Positions 18,892 to 28,271 of a stretch of 64,000 bases of DNA are shown one piece after another. The stretch covers positions 434,001 to 498,000 of the forward strand of contig NZ_JBIGHW010000002.1 in assembly GCF_043555875.1 (NCBI RefSeq), written 5' to 3'. The stretch is from Pelomonas margarita. GTDB lineage: Bacteria > Pseudomonadota > Gammaproteobacteria > Burkholderiales > Burkholderiaceae_C. The number at the start of each line of letters is the position of its first letter. The stretch's first letter is position 1. A program made the translations under genes and the position numbers. Under the pieces are notes generated by a model, which was not told the DNA's origin, ran no database searches, and saw only the letters and a program-made list of their open reading frames with translations.

Positions 18892-19911
18892 CTACTGCAC
18901 GCGCAGCGTCATCGTCTTGGCTTGCCAGGGCAGCAGCGGTGCGGGGACAACGCCGCCAGGGCCGATGTAGCTGCCCAGTTCAGTGCTGCGCGCCGAGGCA
19001 ACCAGTTGGACGGAACCCGTCGGGAATGACTGCAGGAGCTCAAACAAGAACACCACCCGCTCGTCGTAGCGCTGAACGCCCCACAGGCGCAGGTTGCCAT
19101 GCAGCACCGGGCCAGGCTCATCGCCAATGCACCGCACCACGCCGTCTGCCTTCACACATGAGCGCCCATCAACGTGCTGGAACAGTTCGGCGAGGGTTCT
19201 GGAAATTCCCAGAAACGGCCCTTGCGGCGGCGCTGTCTTGATCGTCAGCGTGGGCTGAGCTGCGCCGGTGTCGGACCGGAAGGTGGCCTGCACGTTGTGT
19301 CGCATGCCGCGCGCCAGCCCGCCGTCCTGGGCCGTCCATGACCAGAGGTGTTCCGTCATCGAGGCAAGGGTCCGGTTCAGTTGCACGGGCTGCGGCGACT
19401 GGTAACGGACACCGAGCGGGCCCAGATTGATGAACTGGCTGGCCGGGCGTCCGGCGACGATGCCGTCCACCCGCAGACTCATTTGCATCGGGTGCTGGTT
19501 CTCCGGGTAGCCCCAGCTGGTGTTGCACTCGACAACGATGGTGGGATCTCCGGGTTGCCGCCCGTACGGCATCTGGAAGTTGCCGACGTAACGTGTGACC
19601 GGGGTCACCTGCAGCTGCCGCAAGCCCGTGGGCAGCGTGATCCAGTCGAACCGCTGGGTCGTGACGGCCTGCAGCACCAGCTCCGGGTTCTTCACAACGT
19701 GCGTGAAGTTGCCATCGCCGCAGAACAGCCGCTCCGTGACCACCCGGGGCGCCAGCCCGGCTGGCAGCCCTTCGATGCTGACGCTCAAGGGCACGGTGGC
19801 GCCCACGGTGTTCTGGGCCAGCGCGGCGGGTGACGTGAGGGCGGCCAGCCAGCCCCCGGCGGCCAGGGCCAGGGCGTGGAGGCAAGGTCGGTGCGGCAGA
19901 TCAAGGCTCAT
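18892..19911 (-). CDS. Secreted protein of unknown function
   Basis: 339 residues with a signal peptide (hydrophobic about 10-30, cleavage after AALAQ). The mature protein is beta-rich, with several cysteines (FCGDGNF, VVECNTSWGY, GRSCVKADGVVRCIG) likely paired in the periplasm or outside. No domain recognised. It is the last gene of the run that starts with the PEP-CTERM protein at 28056, 47 bp after the large beta-strand PEP-CTERM gene. It lacks a sorting signal itself. Codon use looks slightly less GC-extreme than its neighbours. Confidence 0.65.
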   Translation of the reverse strand: MSLDLPHRPCLHALALAAGGWLAALTSPAALAQNTVGATVPLSVSIEGLPAGLAPRVVTERLFCGDGNFTHVVKNPELVLQAVTTQRFDWITLPTGLRQLQVTPVTRYVGNFQMPYGRQPGDPTIVVECNTSWGYPENQHPMQMSLRVDGIVAGRPASQFINLGPLGVRYQSPQPVQLNRTLASMTEHLWSWTAQDGGLARGMRHNVQATFRSDTGAAQPTLTIKTAPPQGPFLGISRTLAELFQHVDGRSCVKADGVVRCIGDEPGPVLHGNLRLWGVQRYDERVVFLFELLQSFPTGSVQLVASARSTELGSYIGPGGVVPAPLLPWQAKTMTLRVQ

Positions 19912-19958
19912 GGTGGGTCCTCAGGGTGACGGTGAAGGAAGGAAGCCAGGCGCGTCGT

Positions 19959-22900
19959 TCAGCGGCCCGCCCGCGAGCGCCGCCGCCACGCCAGCAACCC
20001 GGCGCCGCCCAGCATCAGCGCCCAGGTGGACGGCTCCGGCACGGCGGCGGCCTGGAAGTCGCTGATCACCAGGCCCTGGCCGTTGCCGTACTGGACGAGG
20101 AAGCTGCCGCTGCCGTCGGTGGTCAGGAGCCGCGCGCCGTCGGCCACGTTGGCGAAGTTGCCGAACAGGCCGCCGTCGGCCTGGATGAGCTGGAACTGCT
20201 GGCCCGCGGTGGCAACGAAGCCGTCGATGAAGCTCAGGCGCAGCAGCGTGTCCCCGCCGAGGTCGATGCTGCCGCCAACGTTGAGCGCGTCGTAGCCGCT
20301 GCCGCGCAGCAGGCCACCCAGCTCGATGCTGAGCTGGGCGGCGCTGCTGAAGCTCAAGTCCTGCCGCACGCTGAACAGCCCGGCGCTCTCGCCCGGCGCC
20401 AGTTCGGCGCCTTGCACGCGCAGGCTGGCCACCTCGCCGTGGCCGCCGAGGCTGCCTTCGTTCACCGTGGTGAGGCCGCTGTAGCCCTGCACGCCGTTCA
20501 GCACCAGCGTGCCGGTACCGGTCTTGAGCAGGCCCTGGTCCGAGCTGAGCTCGCCGATGCTGCCCTCCACCACCACGGTGTGGCCGTTGGTGTCGATGAA
20601 GCCGGCGGTGTCGCCCGACTCGCCGTCCAGCAGCACGGTGCGCGTGGCCGCCAGCGTCAGCGAGTCCCAGGCGCGCAGGCCGCCCTGGGCGCTGCGGGTG
20701 CTCTCGCCGTCGAAGAAGCTCTTGCCCAGGATGAGCCGGTTGCCGGCCGCGCCCAGCGAGCCGTCGGCGGTAATGCCGAGCACCGCGCTGCCGAAGCCAT
20801 GCGGGTCGCCCAGCAAGAGGTCGCCGGTGAAGCTGTTGGCGGCGTTTGCCAGGCGCACGTCGAACTTGTCGCCGCCGTTGCCGGGCAGGCTGCCGCCCTG
20901 GATGCGCAGCGTCAGCGGCCCCGTCAGCGTGCGCTCGATGACGACGGACTGGCCGCCCGCCACGAAGCCGGCGCCGCCCGTGCCGATCTGCAGGGTGGTG
21001 GCATTGCTGATGACCAGCGGTGCGGCGAGGCGGTTGCTGGCCTCCAGCGAGCCGTTATCCAGGCGGATGAGGTTGCCGGCTGCGCCCAGTGCGTCGACAT
21101 GGCCGACGGTGAGCCGGCTGCCGTTCGTCACCTCGATGCTGCCGCTGAAGCTGTTGGCGCCGTTCAGCGTCACGGCACCCGGCGAGAACCCGGCGCGGCC
21201 GACGACGAGGCTGCCCTGGCCGGTGAGGGCGCCGTCCAGCGCGCCGAACAGCGGGCTGAGCCGGCCGCCCGTGCCGAGGTCCACCGTGCTGCCGGCGGCG
21301 CTGTTCAGCGACATCACCGTCAGCGCGTGGCCGCCCAGCGCCAGCTGCGCGCCGGCCGCCACGTCCACCAGGCTGCGCGCGCCCAGCGCCTCGTTCACCC
21401 CCAGCGCCAGCGCGCCCTGCAGCACGCTCACGAGGTTGTCGCCGCTGGCGTCGCTGTTGGCGGTGTTCAGCGTCCAGGTGCCGGCGCCGGCCTTGGTCAT
21501 GCCGAGGCCGGTGATGGGCTGGTTGAACACGACGTCGAAGCCGTTGGTGTCCACCGTCATCGCGCGGAAGCTGGTGCTGCGCGTGGCGGCGATGTCCAGG
21601 TTGCCGGCCGCCACCAGCGTGCCGGGCAGCGCGAAGAAGCCGCTGGCGCGGCCGATGTTCAACACGCCGCCGGGCGCGCCGAGTTGGGCGTCGCTGGCGA
21701 GCACCAGCTCGGCGGCCTGGCCGTTGGACTGCCCGGCCAGCGCCACGCCGCCGGTGTGGGTGGCGGTGCCGGTCATCACGTAGCGCGCGGCGCCGCCGAG
21801 GTTGAGCCGGCCGTCGCCGGTGATGGCGCTGGCGATGACGTGCTCGCCGCTGCCGCTGACCGTCGCGCGGGTGCCCGCCAGTGTGAGCGGGCGGGCCAGC
21901 GTATAGCCGTCGGGTAGGGCCAGGCCGCCGCCCAGCGTGATGCCCTGGCCCGCCAGGCCGAGGTTGCCGTCGTGCAGGAAGCGCACGGTGGTGGTGTTGA
22001 GCTGACCGGCCGCGTTGACGGTGCCGTCGTTGAACACGCCCAGGCCGCCGGCGAAGCTGTTGTTGCCGGTCAGCGTGATGACGCCGCCCATGAAGCTGAA
22101 GCCGCCGTCGCCGCTGATGACGCTGCTGACGGTGTTGCTGCCGCCGCCCAGCTCCAGCAAGCCCCGGCCGCCGCTGGTGACGATGTTGCGCGCCAGGCCG
22201 AAGCCGTCGCGCAGCACCAGCCGGCCGCCGTTCAGAAACTGCAGCACCGGGCTGGCGCTGCCGAGGTAGCTCTCGCGGCCGAGGCTGAGCGTGCCGCTGC
22301 CCTGCAGCGTGATCTGGCCGCTGAAGCCCAGCGGCACCGCGGTGCGCAGGTTCAGCGTGCCGCCGCGCACGTCCAGGTCACGCTGGCCGCTGATGTCGCC
22401 GGTGATGACGAGCTCGCCGAAGCTGTTGGCCGCGAAGTCCACCCGCACCTGCCCGTCGTCCGTCAGCCGGGCCACGGTGGCGCTGCCGCCGCTGCCGGTG
22501 GCGATCAGGTCGCCCGTGCCGCTGACGGCGCCGGTGGTGAGGGTGCTGCCATTGGGGCGCAGCGTCAGCGTGCCGTTGCCGGTGATGGCCGCCGTGGCCA
22601 GCGTGCTGCGGGCGCCGGCGGTCGTCAGCGTCAGCGCCTGGCCGGCGCGGTCAATGGAGCCGTTCACCACCATGTGCACCGGCCGGGCTGCCGTGCCGGC
22701 GATCGCGGCGACGGTGGCCGTGTCGGTCAGCGTGATGGCACTGTTGACGATGCCGCCGGGCATGGGGCCGAAGATGGTCTGCACGAAGCCGGCGCTGCTG
22801 CTTAGCGTGCCGCCCAGCGCGAGTGGGGCGGTCAGCGTGGTGATGACGTTGGCGTCCACGATCTGCAGCTCGCCGCCGCGTGCCACCTGGATGCCGCTCG

Positions 22901-23453
22901 TGCCGGCCAGCGCTGCGCCTGCGACGCCCAGCGCCGCGCCGGCCGTCACCGTGGTCAGGCCGGCGAAGCTGTTGTTGCCGCTCAGCACCGTGCGGCCGCT
23001 CACGGCGGCCAGGCCACCGCTGCCGCTGATGTCGCCGCGCAGGAACAGCTGGCTGGCGCTGCTGGGGCCGCCGGTGAGCTGCAGCGTGCTGTCCAGCTGC
23101 AGGTCGTTGTCGACGCTGCCGTGGCCGGCGTTGGACAGCATGCGCAGGTAGGCGCCCGCGCCCTGGAAGCGCAGCGCGTTGCCGGTCAGCGCTGGGGCCG
23201 GGGCGTTGGCACCCAAGGTCAGCCCCAGCAGGCTGAGGCCGCCGGCGATGTCGTTGAAGCTGGCGGGGCGCGCGGCGCTGTCCAGCAGCAGCTCGCCGCC
23301 GGCCCCGGGCAGGCCGTCGGCCCAGTTGGCCGTGTCGCTCCAGTTGCCGCTGACGGTGCCGGTGAAGGTGTGAACGGCCGCGCCGCCGGGGGCGGGCAGC
23401 AGGCCCAGCAGGGCCAGGGCGGCGGGGAGGGTGCGCAGGGCAAGGTGGCGCAT
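19959..23453 (-). CDS. PEP-CTERM protein with autotransporter-associated beta-strand repeats
   Basis: 1164 residues. Signal peptide (1-25). A first block, FTGTVSGNWSDTANWADGLP, is typical of surface beta-helix proteins. Many degenerate beta-strand repeats follow, of the type GAGTWTLNTANSDASG and GNNSFAGLTTVTAGAALGV. The C-terminal sorting signal is VPEPSTWALMLGGAGLLAW with a basic RRRSRAGR tail, the PEP-CTERM motif recognised by exosortase/EpsH. No C-terminal autotransporter barrel is present. The protein is expected to be exported, cleaved at the PEP motif and placed on the surface or in the exopolysaccharide matrix. The stop of the preceding CAP gene is only 3 bp upstream. No exosortase lies in the window. 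Confidence 0.87.
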   Translation of the reverse strand: MRHLALRTLPAALALLGLLPAPGGAAVHTFTGTVSGNWSDTANWADGLPGAGGELLLDSAARPASFNDIAGGLSLLGLTLGANAPAPALTGNALRFQGAGAYLRMLSNAGHGSVDNDLQLDSTLQLTGGPSSASQLFLRGDISGSGGLAAVSGRTVLSGNNSFAGLTTVTAGAALGVAGAALAGTSGIQVARGGELQIVDANVITTLTAPLALGGTLSSSAGFVQTIFGPMPGGIVNSAITLTDTATVAAIAGTAARPVHMVVNGSIDRAGQALTLTTAGARSTLATAAITGNGTLTLRPNGSTLTTGAVSGTGDLIATGSGGSATVARLTDDGQVRVDFAANSFGELVITGDISGQRDLDVRGGTLNLRTAVPLGFSGQITLQGSGTLSLGRESYLGSASPVLQFLNGGRLVLRDGFGLARNIVTSGGRGLLELGGGSNTVSSVISGDGGFSFMGGVITLTGNNSFAGGLGVFNDGTVNAAGQLNTTTVRFLHDGNLGLAGQGITLGGGLALPDGYTLARPLTLAGTRATVSGSGEHVIASAITGDGRLNLGGAARYVMTGTATHTGGVALAGQSNGQAAELVLASDAQLGAPGGVLNIGRASGFFALPGTLVAAGNLDIAATRSTSFRAMTVDTNGFDVVFNQPITGLGMTKAGAGTWTLNTANSDASGDNLVSVLQGALALGVNEALGARSLVDVAAGAQLALGGHALTVMSLNSAAGSTVDLGTGGRLSPLFGALDGALTGQGSLVVGRAGFSPGAVTLNGANSFSGSIEVTNGSRLTVGHVDALGAAGNLIRLDNGSLEASNRLAAPLVISNATTLQIGTGGAGFVAGGQSVVIERTLTGPLTLRIQGGSLPGNGGDKFDVRLANAANSFTGDLLLGDPHGFGSAVLGITADGSLGAAGNRLILGKSFFDGESTRSAQGGLRAWDSLTLAATRTVLLDGESGDTAGFIDTNGHTVVVEGSIGELSSDQGLLKTGTGTLVLNGVQGYSGLTTVNEGSLGGHGEVASLRVQGAELAPGESAGLFSVRQDLSFSSAAQLSIELGGLLRGSGYDALNVGGSIDLGGDTLLRLSFIDGFVATAGQQFQLIQADGGLFGNFANVADGARLLTTDGSGSFLVQYGNGQGLVISDFQAAAVPEPSTWALMLGGAGLLAWRRRSRAGR

Positions 23454-23456
23454 GGC

Positions 23457-24533
23457 TCAGGTCCTCGGGGTCGGGAGAAAGATGGGCGTGGGGCGGCGGC
23501 GGGCCTGGGCCACGCCCAGCGCTGCTAAGGCCAGCAAGGCCAGGCCTAGCGCTGCGGGCTCGGGCAGGGCGGCCGCGGTGTCGTCGGCCTGGCCGGTGAA
23601 CAGCGTCCAGCGGCTGTCGCGCCCGCTGCCCTGCAGGCCCAGGCCGAACTCGTTGGCCAGGGGGTTGAGCAGCACGTCGCGGCTGGATGCCTCGTCCAGC
23701 CAGGCGCCCAGAACGGCGTCCACACCTGCGAAGCCGCCCGCCACCAGCTGGCCGAGAGCGGCGCCGTCATAGCCGGCCTGCGCCGTGCGTCGCGTGAGGT
23801 CACTGCCATCACTGCCCAGGAACCCCAGGAAGTCGTGGCTCAGCATGTCCAGGCTGTGGGCCTGGCCGGCGTCGGTCAGGGCGCCGTCCAGCGCCAGGCG
23901 CTGCAGGCCCTGGCGCAGCCGCAGGTCGTTCAGCAGGCACTGGGCGCGGTCCAGGGTGGCCAGGCCGGCCGCGCAGGCGGTCGGGTCCAGTCCGGGGAGG
24001 GCCGGCGGGGTGGGTGGGGTGTTGTTGCCACCGTTGTCGGCCGGCACCACCGGGTTGATCACCAGGGACCAGTACGACCGCGATGCGCTGTCGAAACTCA
24101 GCCCAACGCCGATCTCGGTGGCCGATGTGGCCGTCAGCGTGGTGCGGCTGGTGGCGTCGGCCAGCCAGAGATCCAGCAGCACCGTGGCGCTGCCGTCCGG
24201 GCCGCCCGTGCCCACCAGGCCCACGGGCTGGAAGGTGGCGGCGGTGTAGCCGGCGTCGCCCAGGCGATCCAGCACCGTCCTGCCATCGCTGCTTACAGGG
24301 CCGGTGATGGCGTGGGCGGCCATGTCTTGCGCGGCGGCGAGCGCTGCGTCACGCATGCGGTCGTTCACGGTCAGTGCCGAGGCGCCCAGCTGTCCGCGTG
24401 CATCGTTGATGAGCGCCAGCAAGGCCGCCTCGGCGCTGACCAGGGGCATGGCACCAGCGCTTACGCAGAGCAGGCTGGCGGTCAGCAGGGTGATGGTGTG
24501 GCGCAGCAGCCGGACGAGGAGGCGATGTGTCAT
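23457..24533 (-). CDS. Double CAP-domain protein with PEP-CTERM-like tail
   Basis: 358 residues. Signal peptide ends near SAGAMP. Two CAP/SCP (PR-1-like) units follow: about 32-170 (LALINDARGQLGASALTVND, AAQDMAAHAI, YWSLVINPV) and about 190-320 (LLNDLRLRQGLQRLALDGAL, HSLDMLSHDFLGF, SRWTLFTGQ). The Pro-rich linker NTPPTPPALPG joins them. The end, LPEPAALGLALLALAALGV plus ARRRP, is a PEP-CTERM signal with Leu before PEP. The classical CAP His/Glu set is only partly kept: the second unit has AHSLDMLSHDF, while the first has alanines instead. Real start at ATG 24533; the frame runs open over the next gene in another phase. Confidence 0.8.
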   Translation of the reverse strand: MTHRLLVRLLRHTITLLTASLLCVSAGAMPLVSAEAALLALINDARGQLGASALTVNDRMRDAALAAAQDMAAHAITGPVSSDGRTVLDRLGDAGYTAATFQPVGLVGTGGPDGSATVLLDLWLADATSRTTLTATSATEIGVGLSFDSASRSYWSLVINPVVPADNGGNNTPPTPPALPGLDPTACAAGLATLDRAQCLLNDLRLRQGLQRLALDGALTDAGQAHSLDMLSHDFLGFLGSDGSDLTRRTAQAGYDGAALGQLVAGGFAGVDAVLGAWLDEASSRDVLLNPLANEFGLGLQGSGRDSRWTLFTGQADDTAAALPEPAALGLALLALAALGVAQARRRPTPIFLPTPRT

Positions 24534-24559
24534 GGGGATCGGAGGCGTGTGGGGTGAGT

Positions 24560-25423
24560 TCAGCTGCAGCTGCGCATCAGCTGCGAGGCCATCTGGCCGC
24601 TGTCGATCAGCACCAGCAGCAGCTGACCGGCACCCAGTCCAACGGCACCCACGGCGCTCGCCGCGACGGCGCGGCCGGGCGTGAGCCCGCTGACGCGCAA
24701 ATAGCGCCACCACACCCAGCCCAGCCACACGGTCAGCGCGAGCAGGCACAGCGATTCCAGCGCGCTGGCGATCACCACCAGCGGGCGGGCGGCGGTGTCC
24801 AGGTACAGCGCCTGGGCTTCGGCGAGCCGGGTGGGGGTCAGTCCGTTGATCGCCGTGCCGGGCGGCAGCTGGCCCGTCTGGGCGTCGGCCTGGCAGAGCG
24901 CGGTCTTGGCGCTCTCGCCCATCTGCACGGCCACCTGGCGCAATTGCTGCCAGTTGCGCGCGGCGATGGGGTCGGCCATGCCCACGTTGGTCAGCGCCCC
25001 GGCCAGGGCCAGCAGCACCAGCGTCACGCCGCCAAAGCGCGCCACCGCGCCGAAGAAGCCGGCAAAGGCCTGCCGGTTGCCCAGCAGCTTGCTGGCGCCG
25101 TGCACCAGCGCGGCGGCGCCCAGGAACACGAACAGATGGCGCAGCACCAAGGCACTCTGGGCGAGCGCACCGTCGGCTGGCGCGGGTGCCAGCGGGGCCA
25201 TGCTGGCCACAGGGAAGGTAATTGCCACGCCGGCCGCCACGGCGAACGACAGGATCAAAAAGCCCACGCCGTCCTGCACGGGCTTGGCTTCCGTCGAGGC
25301 ACTGGCGGCGGTGTCCGCGCTCAGCTGCTCGGTCAGCACCTGGCTGGGGTGGGTCAGCGTACGTGTGAACTGGCCCAGCCACAGCGGCAGCTTGGTCAGC
25401 AGGTCGTCGAGAGCTTTGGACAT
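24560..25423 (-). CDS. Multi-pass inner-membrane protein, possibly Yip1-like
   Basis: 287 residues with about five hydrophobic segments (roughly 52-78, 88-112, 122-146, 203-232, 250-275). These include FLILSFAVAAGVAITFPVAS, FVFLGAAALVHGASKLLG and LCLLALTVWLGWVWW. The N-terminal PLWLGQFTRTLTHPSQVL is a cytosolic stretch like those of Yip1-domain proteins, but I cannot confirm that family. It sits between two PEP-CTERM genes, 32 bp after one and 26 bp before the other, so it is part of the same operon and may help export, processing or anchoring of these proteins. Confidence 0.68.
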   Translation of the reverse strand: MSKALDDLLTKLPLWLGQFTRTLTHPSQVLTEQLSADTAASASTEAKPVQDGVGFLILSFAVAAGVAITFPVASMAPLAPAPADGALAQSALVLRHLFVFLGAAALVHGASKLLGNRQAFAGFFGAVARFGGVTLVLLALAGALTNVGMADPIAARNWQQLRQVAVQMGESAKTALCQADAQTGQLPPGTAINGLTPTRLAEAQALYLDTAARPLVVIASALESLCLLALTVWLGWVWWRYLRVSGLTPGRAVAASAVGAVGLGAGQLLLVLIDSGQMASQLMRSCS

Positions 25424-25455
25424 GGCGGGCTCCCTGCGGCGCAGGCGTTGAGGTA

Positions 25456-28056
25456 TCAGGCCGTGCGCGTGGCGGCTGTGCGGCGGCGCTGCAGTGCGCC
25501 CAGGCCGGCCAGGCCCGCAGCCATCAGCGCCCAGCTGCCCGGCTCGGGCACGGGGGCGGCGGTCATCACGCGCAAGGTCAGGCTGTTGGCGCCGTACTCG
25601 GTGGCAAACGTGTAGCCCTGGGCTTGGCTGAGGTCCAGGTTGGTGAACTGGCTGTTGTTCAGGCGCTGGCCCCAGGTCATCACGGTGAAGCTGTCGCCCA
25701 CGTTGAAGTGCGCGCCGTCCAGCAGGTTGACGGCCAGCGTGCCGCCCAGCGTGGCGACGCTGCTGATGGTGAGCATGTCGAAGCTGCCGGCCATGGTGCC
25801 GCCCAGGTCCACCAGAAAGATGCCGCCAGCCTGCTGCGTCAGCCCGCCAATGAGGCTCAGCGTGCCAGCGTCGCTCAGGCCGCCGGCCGCCAGCGTGCCG
25901 GTGTTGGTGAGCCGGTCGGCCGCGCGCACCGTGCCGTCGCCGGCCAGCGTGCCGGCGTTGGTGAAGGCGCCGACCGTGCCGTGCAGCTCGGTGCCCGCGG
26001 CGAGGGTGATCAGGCCGGTGTTGCTGAATCCCGTGGACACCTGCAGCTTGCCGGCCTGCACGTTCACGGTGCCGGTGTTGTTGAAGACGGTACCGAAGCT
26101 GCCGATGGTGGTGGTGAAGGTGCCGGTCTTGATGTAGCTGCCGGTGTTGTCGAAGCGAGACGCGCTGCCGCCGATGCTGATGTTGCCGCCGGCTTGGTCC
26201 AGCCACGTGCCCTCGTTGACGAGGCGGGCGCCGCTGGCGTTGATGTTGATGCTGGCGCTGCTGGTCTGCGTGGTGGTGCCGGCCATTACCAGCGTGCCGC
26301 CGCTGAGGTGGCTGGATGAGGCGCCCACGAGGCTCACCGGACCTTCGAGCCGCGTGGTGCCCGTGCCCGCAAACGTGCTGCCGCCCCAGGTGGTGGGCCC
26401 GGTGACGACGAGGATGCCATTGCTGTCGAGCCGGCCGCTGCCGACGAAATCCAGGCGCTCGAACTGGCTGTTGCCACCCAGGTTGAGCCGGCCAGCGCTG
26501 ATGACCGTGCTGCCGCCCAGCGCGAGGCCCTGTGCCGCGTTCACGACGGCGCCACTGCCCCGGATGCTGAAGGTGCCGAGATTGCTGACCGAGGGCCCCA
26601 AGGCCATGGTGCCGGCGCTGAACTGCAGCGTGGCGCCAGCGGCCACCGTGAACTGGCCGGGGCTGCTGCCGCCGCCAAAGAAGTCCAGCGTGCCAGCCTC
26701 CACCTGCACCGTGCCGGTGTTGTTGAAGGCCGTGCCCGACGTGCCCATGCTGGTGGTGAAGGCGCTCGTCTTGATGTAGCGGCCGGTGTTGTCGAAGCGC
26801 GTGCCGCCGCTGCCACCGATGCTCACGTTGCCGGCGGCCTGATCCAGCCAGCTGCCCTCGTTGACGAGGCGGGCGCCGTTGGCATTGATGTTGATGCCCC
26901 CGCTCCCCGTGTGGGTGGTCGTGCCGGCCAGCACCAACGTGCCGCCGCTGAGAGCGCTGGACGAGGCGCCCACCAGGCTCATCGCGCCTTCAAGCCGCGT
27001 GGTGCCTGTGCCCGCGAAGGTGCCGCCGCCCCAAGTGGTGGGCCCGGTGACGATGAGCGTGGCGTTGCTGTTGAGTCGACCGGCGCCGACGAAGTTGAAC
27101 GTGTCGAACTGGCTGTCGCCGCCCAGGGTCAGTGTGCCGCCGGTGATGACGGTGCTGCCGCCCAGCGCCAGGCCTTGTGCCGCGTTGATGATGCCGGCAC
27201 GGACCTGGAAGCTGCCGGCGTTGGTCACGCCGCGGTGCAGGTCAAAGGTGGCGCCGCTGCCGGCAAAGTCCAGCGTGGCGCCGCTGGCGATGCGGACCTG
27301 CCCGGTGCTGGCGCCGTTGCCGATCAGGCTCAGCGTGCCAGCGTCGACGTTGACGCTGCCGCTGTTGTTGAAGCTGAGGCCAAAGCTGCCGATGGTGGTG
27401 GTGGTGGCGCTGGCCTTGGTGAAGCTGCCCTGGTTGTCAAAGGCGCTGGTACCGCCGTTGCCGCTCAGGCGGCTGTTGGCGCTGGCGGTATCGACCCACG
27501 TGCCCTGGTTGACGATGCGCGCACCGCCGCTGACAGACAGGCCGGTAATCGTGTTGCCCTGCACCGTGGTCGCGCCCGCCACTTCGAGGGTCTGCCCGTT
27601 TTGCAGGACGCTGGTATTGCCCTGGATGGCGAGTACGCCTTCATAGCGCGTGGTGCCCGCGCCGCTGAGGATGGCGCCCGAGAGGGTGCTGGCCCCCGTC
27701 ACCACCACGCGGCCGGTGTTGTTCAGGGTGCCGCTATGGTTCAGGCCGCCCAGGCTGGCGCTGTCGCTCAGCGAGAGGGCGGCGCCGCTGAGGATGGTCA
27801 ACGTGCCGTTGCCGGTGACCGTGGCCGCCTGCATGGGCAGGACGGCGCGGATCGTCGTGTTGGCGCTGCCCAGCAGCACGGAGTCACCGGCCCCTGGCCG
27901 ACCGGCATTGCCGTTGTCCCAGTTGTTGACCACGTCCCAGGTGCCGCCTGTCGTGGCGCCGGTCCAGGTGACGGTGGCTGCGGTCGTTGCCGAGGCGGCG
28001 CTGAGTGTCAGCAGCGCCAGGGCCAGGCGGGTCAAGGTGAGGCGGGTCGGCGTCAT
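25456..28056 (-). CDS. PEP-CTERM protein with three long beta-helical repeats
   Basis: 866 residues. Signal peptide to about residue 27 (ATTAATVTW). The body is a low-complexity Gly/Thr/Asn/Ser beta-helix. Three repeat units of about 210 residues are recognisable by INAAQGLALGGSTVI, GPTTWGGGTFAGTGTTRLEG, ARLVNEGSWLDQ and FDNTGRYIKTSAFTTSMG; the last two units are near copies at the DNA level with a 650-bp period. It ends in VPEPGSWALMAAGLAGLGA with RRR, a canonical PEP-CTERM signal. First gene of the operon 28056-18892. Large repetitive sorted proteins of this type are thought to serve as matrix adhesins; its own role is unproven. Confidence 0.86.
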   Translation of the reverse strand: MTPTRLTLTRLALALLTLSAASATTAATVTWTGATTGGTWDVVNNWDNGNAGRPGAGDSVLLGSANTTIRAVLPMQAATVTGNGTLTILSGAALSLSDSASLGGLNHSGTLNNTGRVVVTGASTLSGAILSGAGTTRYEGVLAIQGNTSVLQNGQTLEVAGATTVQGNTITGLSVSGGARIVNQGTWVDTASANSRLSGNGGTSAFDNQGSFTKASATTTTIGSFGLSFNNSGSVNVDAGTLSLIGNGASTGQVRIASGATLDFAGSGATFDLHRGVTNAGSFQVRAGIINAAQGLALGGSTVITGGTLTLGGDSQFDTFNFVGAGRLNSNATLIVTGPTTWGGGTFAGTGTTRLEGAMSLVGASSSALSGGTLVLAGTTTHTGSGGININANGARLVNEGSWLDQAAGNVSIGGSGGTRFDNTGRYIKTSAFTTSMGTSGTAFNNTGTVQVEAGTLDFFGGGSSPGQFTVAAGATLQFSAGTMALGPSVSNLGTFSIRGSGAVVNAAQGLALGGSTVISAGRLNLGGNSQFERLDFVGSGRLDSNGILVVTGPTTWGGSTFAGTGTTRLEGPVSLVGASSSHLSGGTLVMAGTTTQTSSASININASGARLVNEGTWLDQAGGNISIGGSASRFDNTGSYIKTGTFTTTIGSFGTVFNNTGTVNVQAGKLQVSTGFSNTGLITLAAGTELHGTVGAFTNAGTLAGDGTVRAADRLTNTGTLAAGGLSDAGTLSLIGGLTQQAGGIFLVDLGGTMAGSFDMLTISSVATLGGTLAVNLLDGAHFNVGDSFTVMTWGQRLNNSQFTNLDLSQAQGYTFATEYGANSLTLRVMTAAPVPEPGSWALMAAGLAGLGALQRRRTAATRTA

Positions 28057-28271
28057 GGCGCGGCGGGCGGGTGTCCAGAGAGAACCCGATGCTGCCGGTC
28101 AGGCGTCTCAGCGGCGTCTCAGCGGCACCCCCACAGCGCGTCGGGCTGCCGGTGCGGGCCCCCGCAGTTGGGGAGGCTCTTTCAAGGGAGGGGGTGAATA
28201 GTGGCAAGGAGCCAGCGGCAACGGTGCCTATGCCGGTAAGCCGCCGGCTATGACATCCGCTGCGCGGGCGC

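Noticed and set aside
19926..21917. 663-codon plus-strand frame (and another at 20509-21783) opposite the PEP-CTERM gene
   Set aside because: Low-complexity antisense of a repetitive beta-helix gene. The minus strand has a signal peptide and sorting motif.
23457..25382. Single 641-codon gene instead of the CAP protein
   Set aside because: The first half overlaps the membrane-protein gene in another phase and is low-complexity. A clear signal peptide begins at 24533.
26500..27200. CRISPR-like or tandem non-coding repeat
   Set aside because: Period of about 650 bp, in frame and coding for protein repeats.
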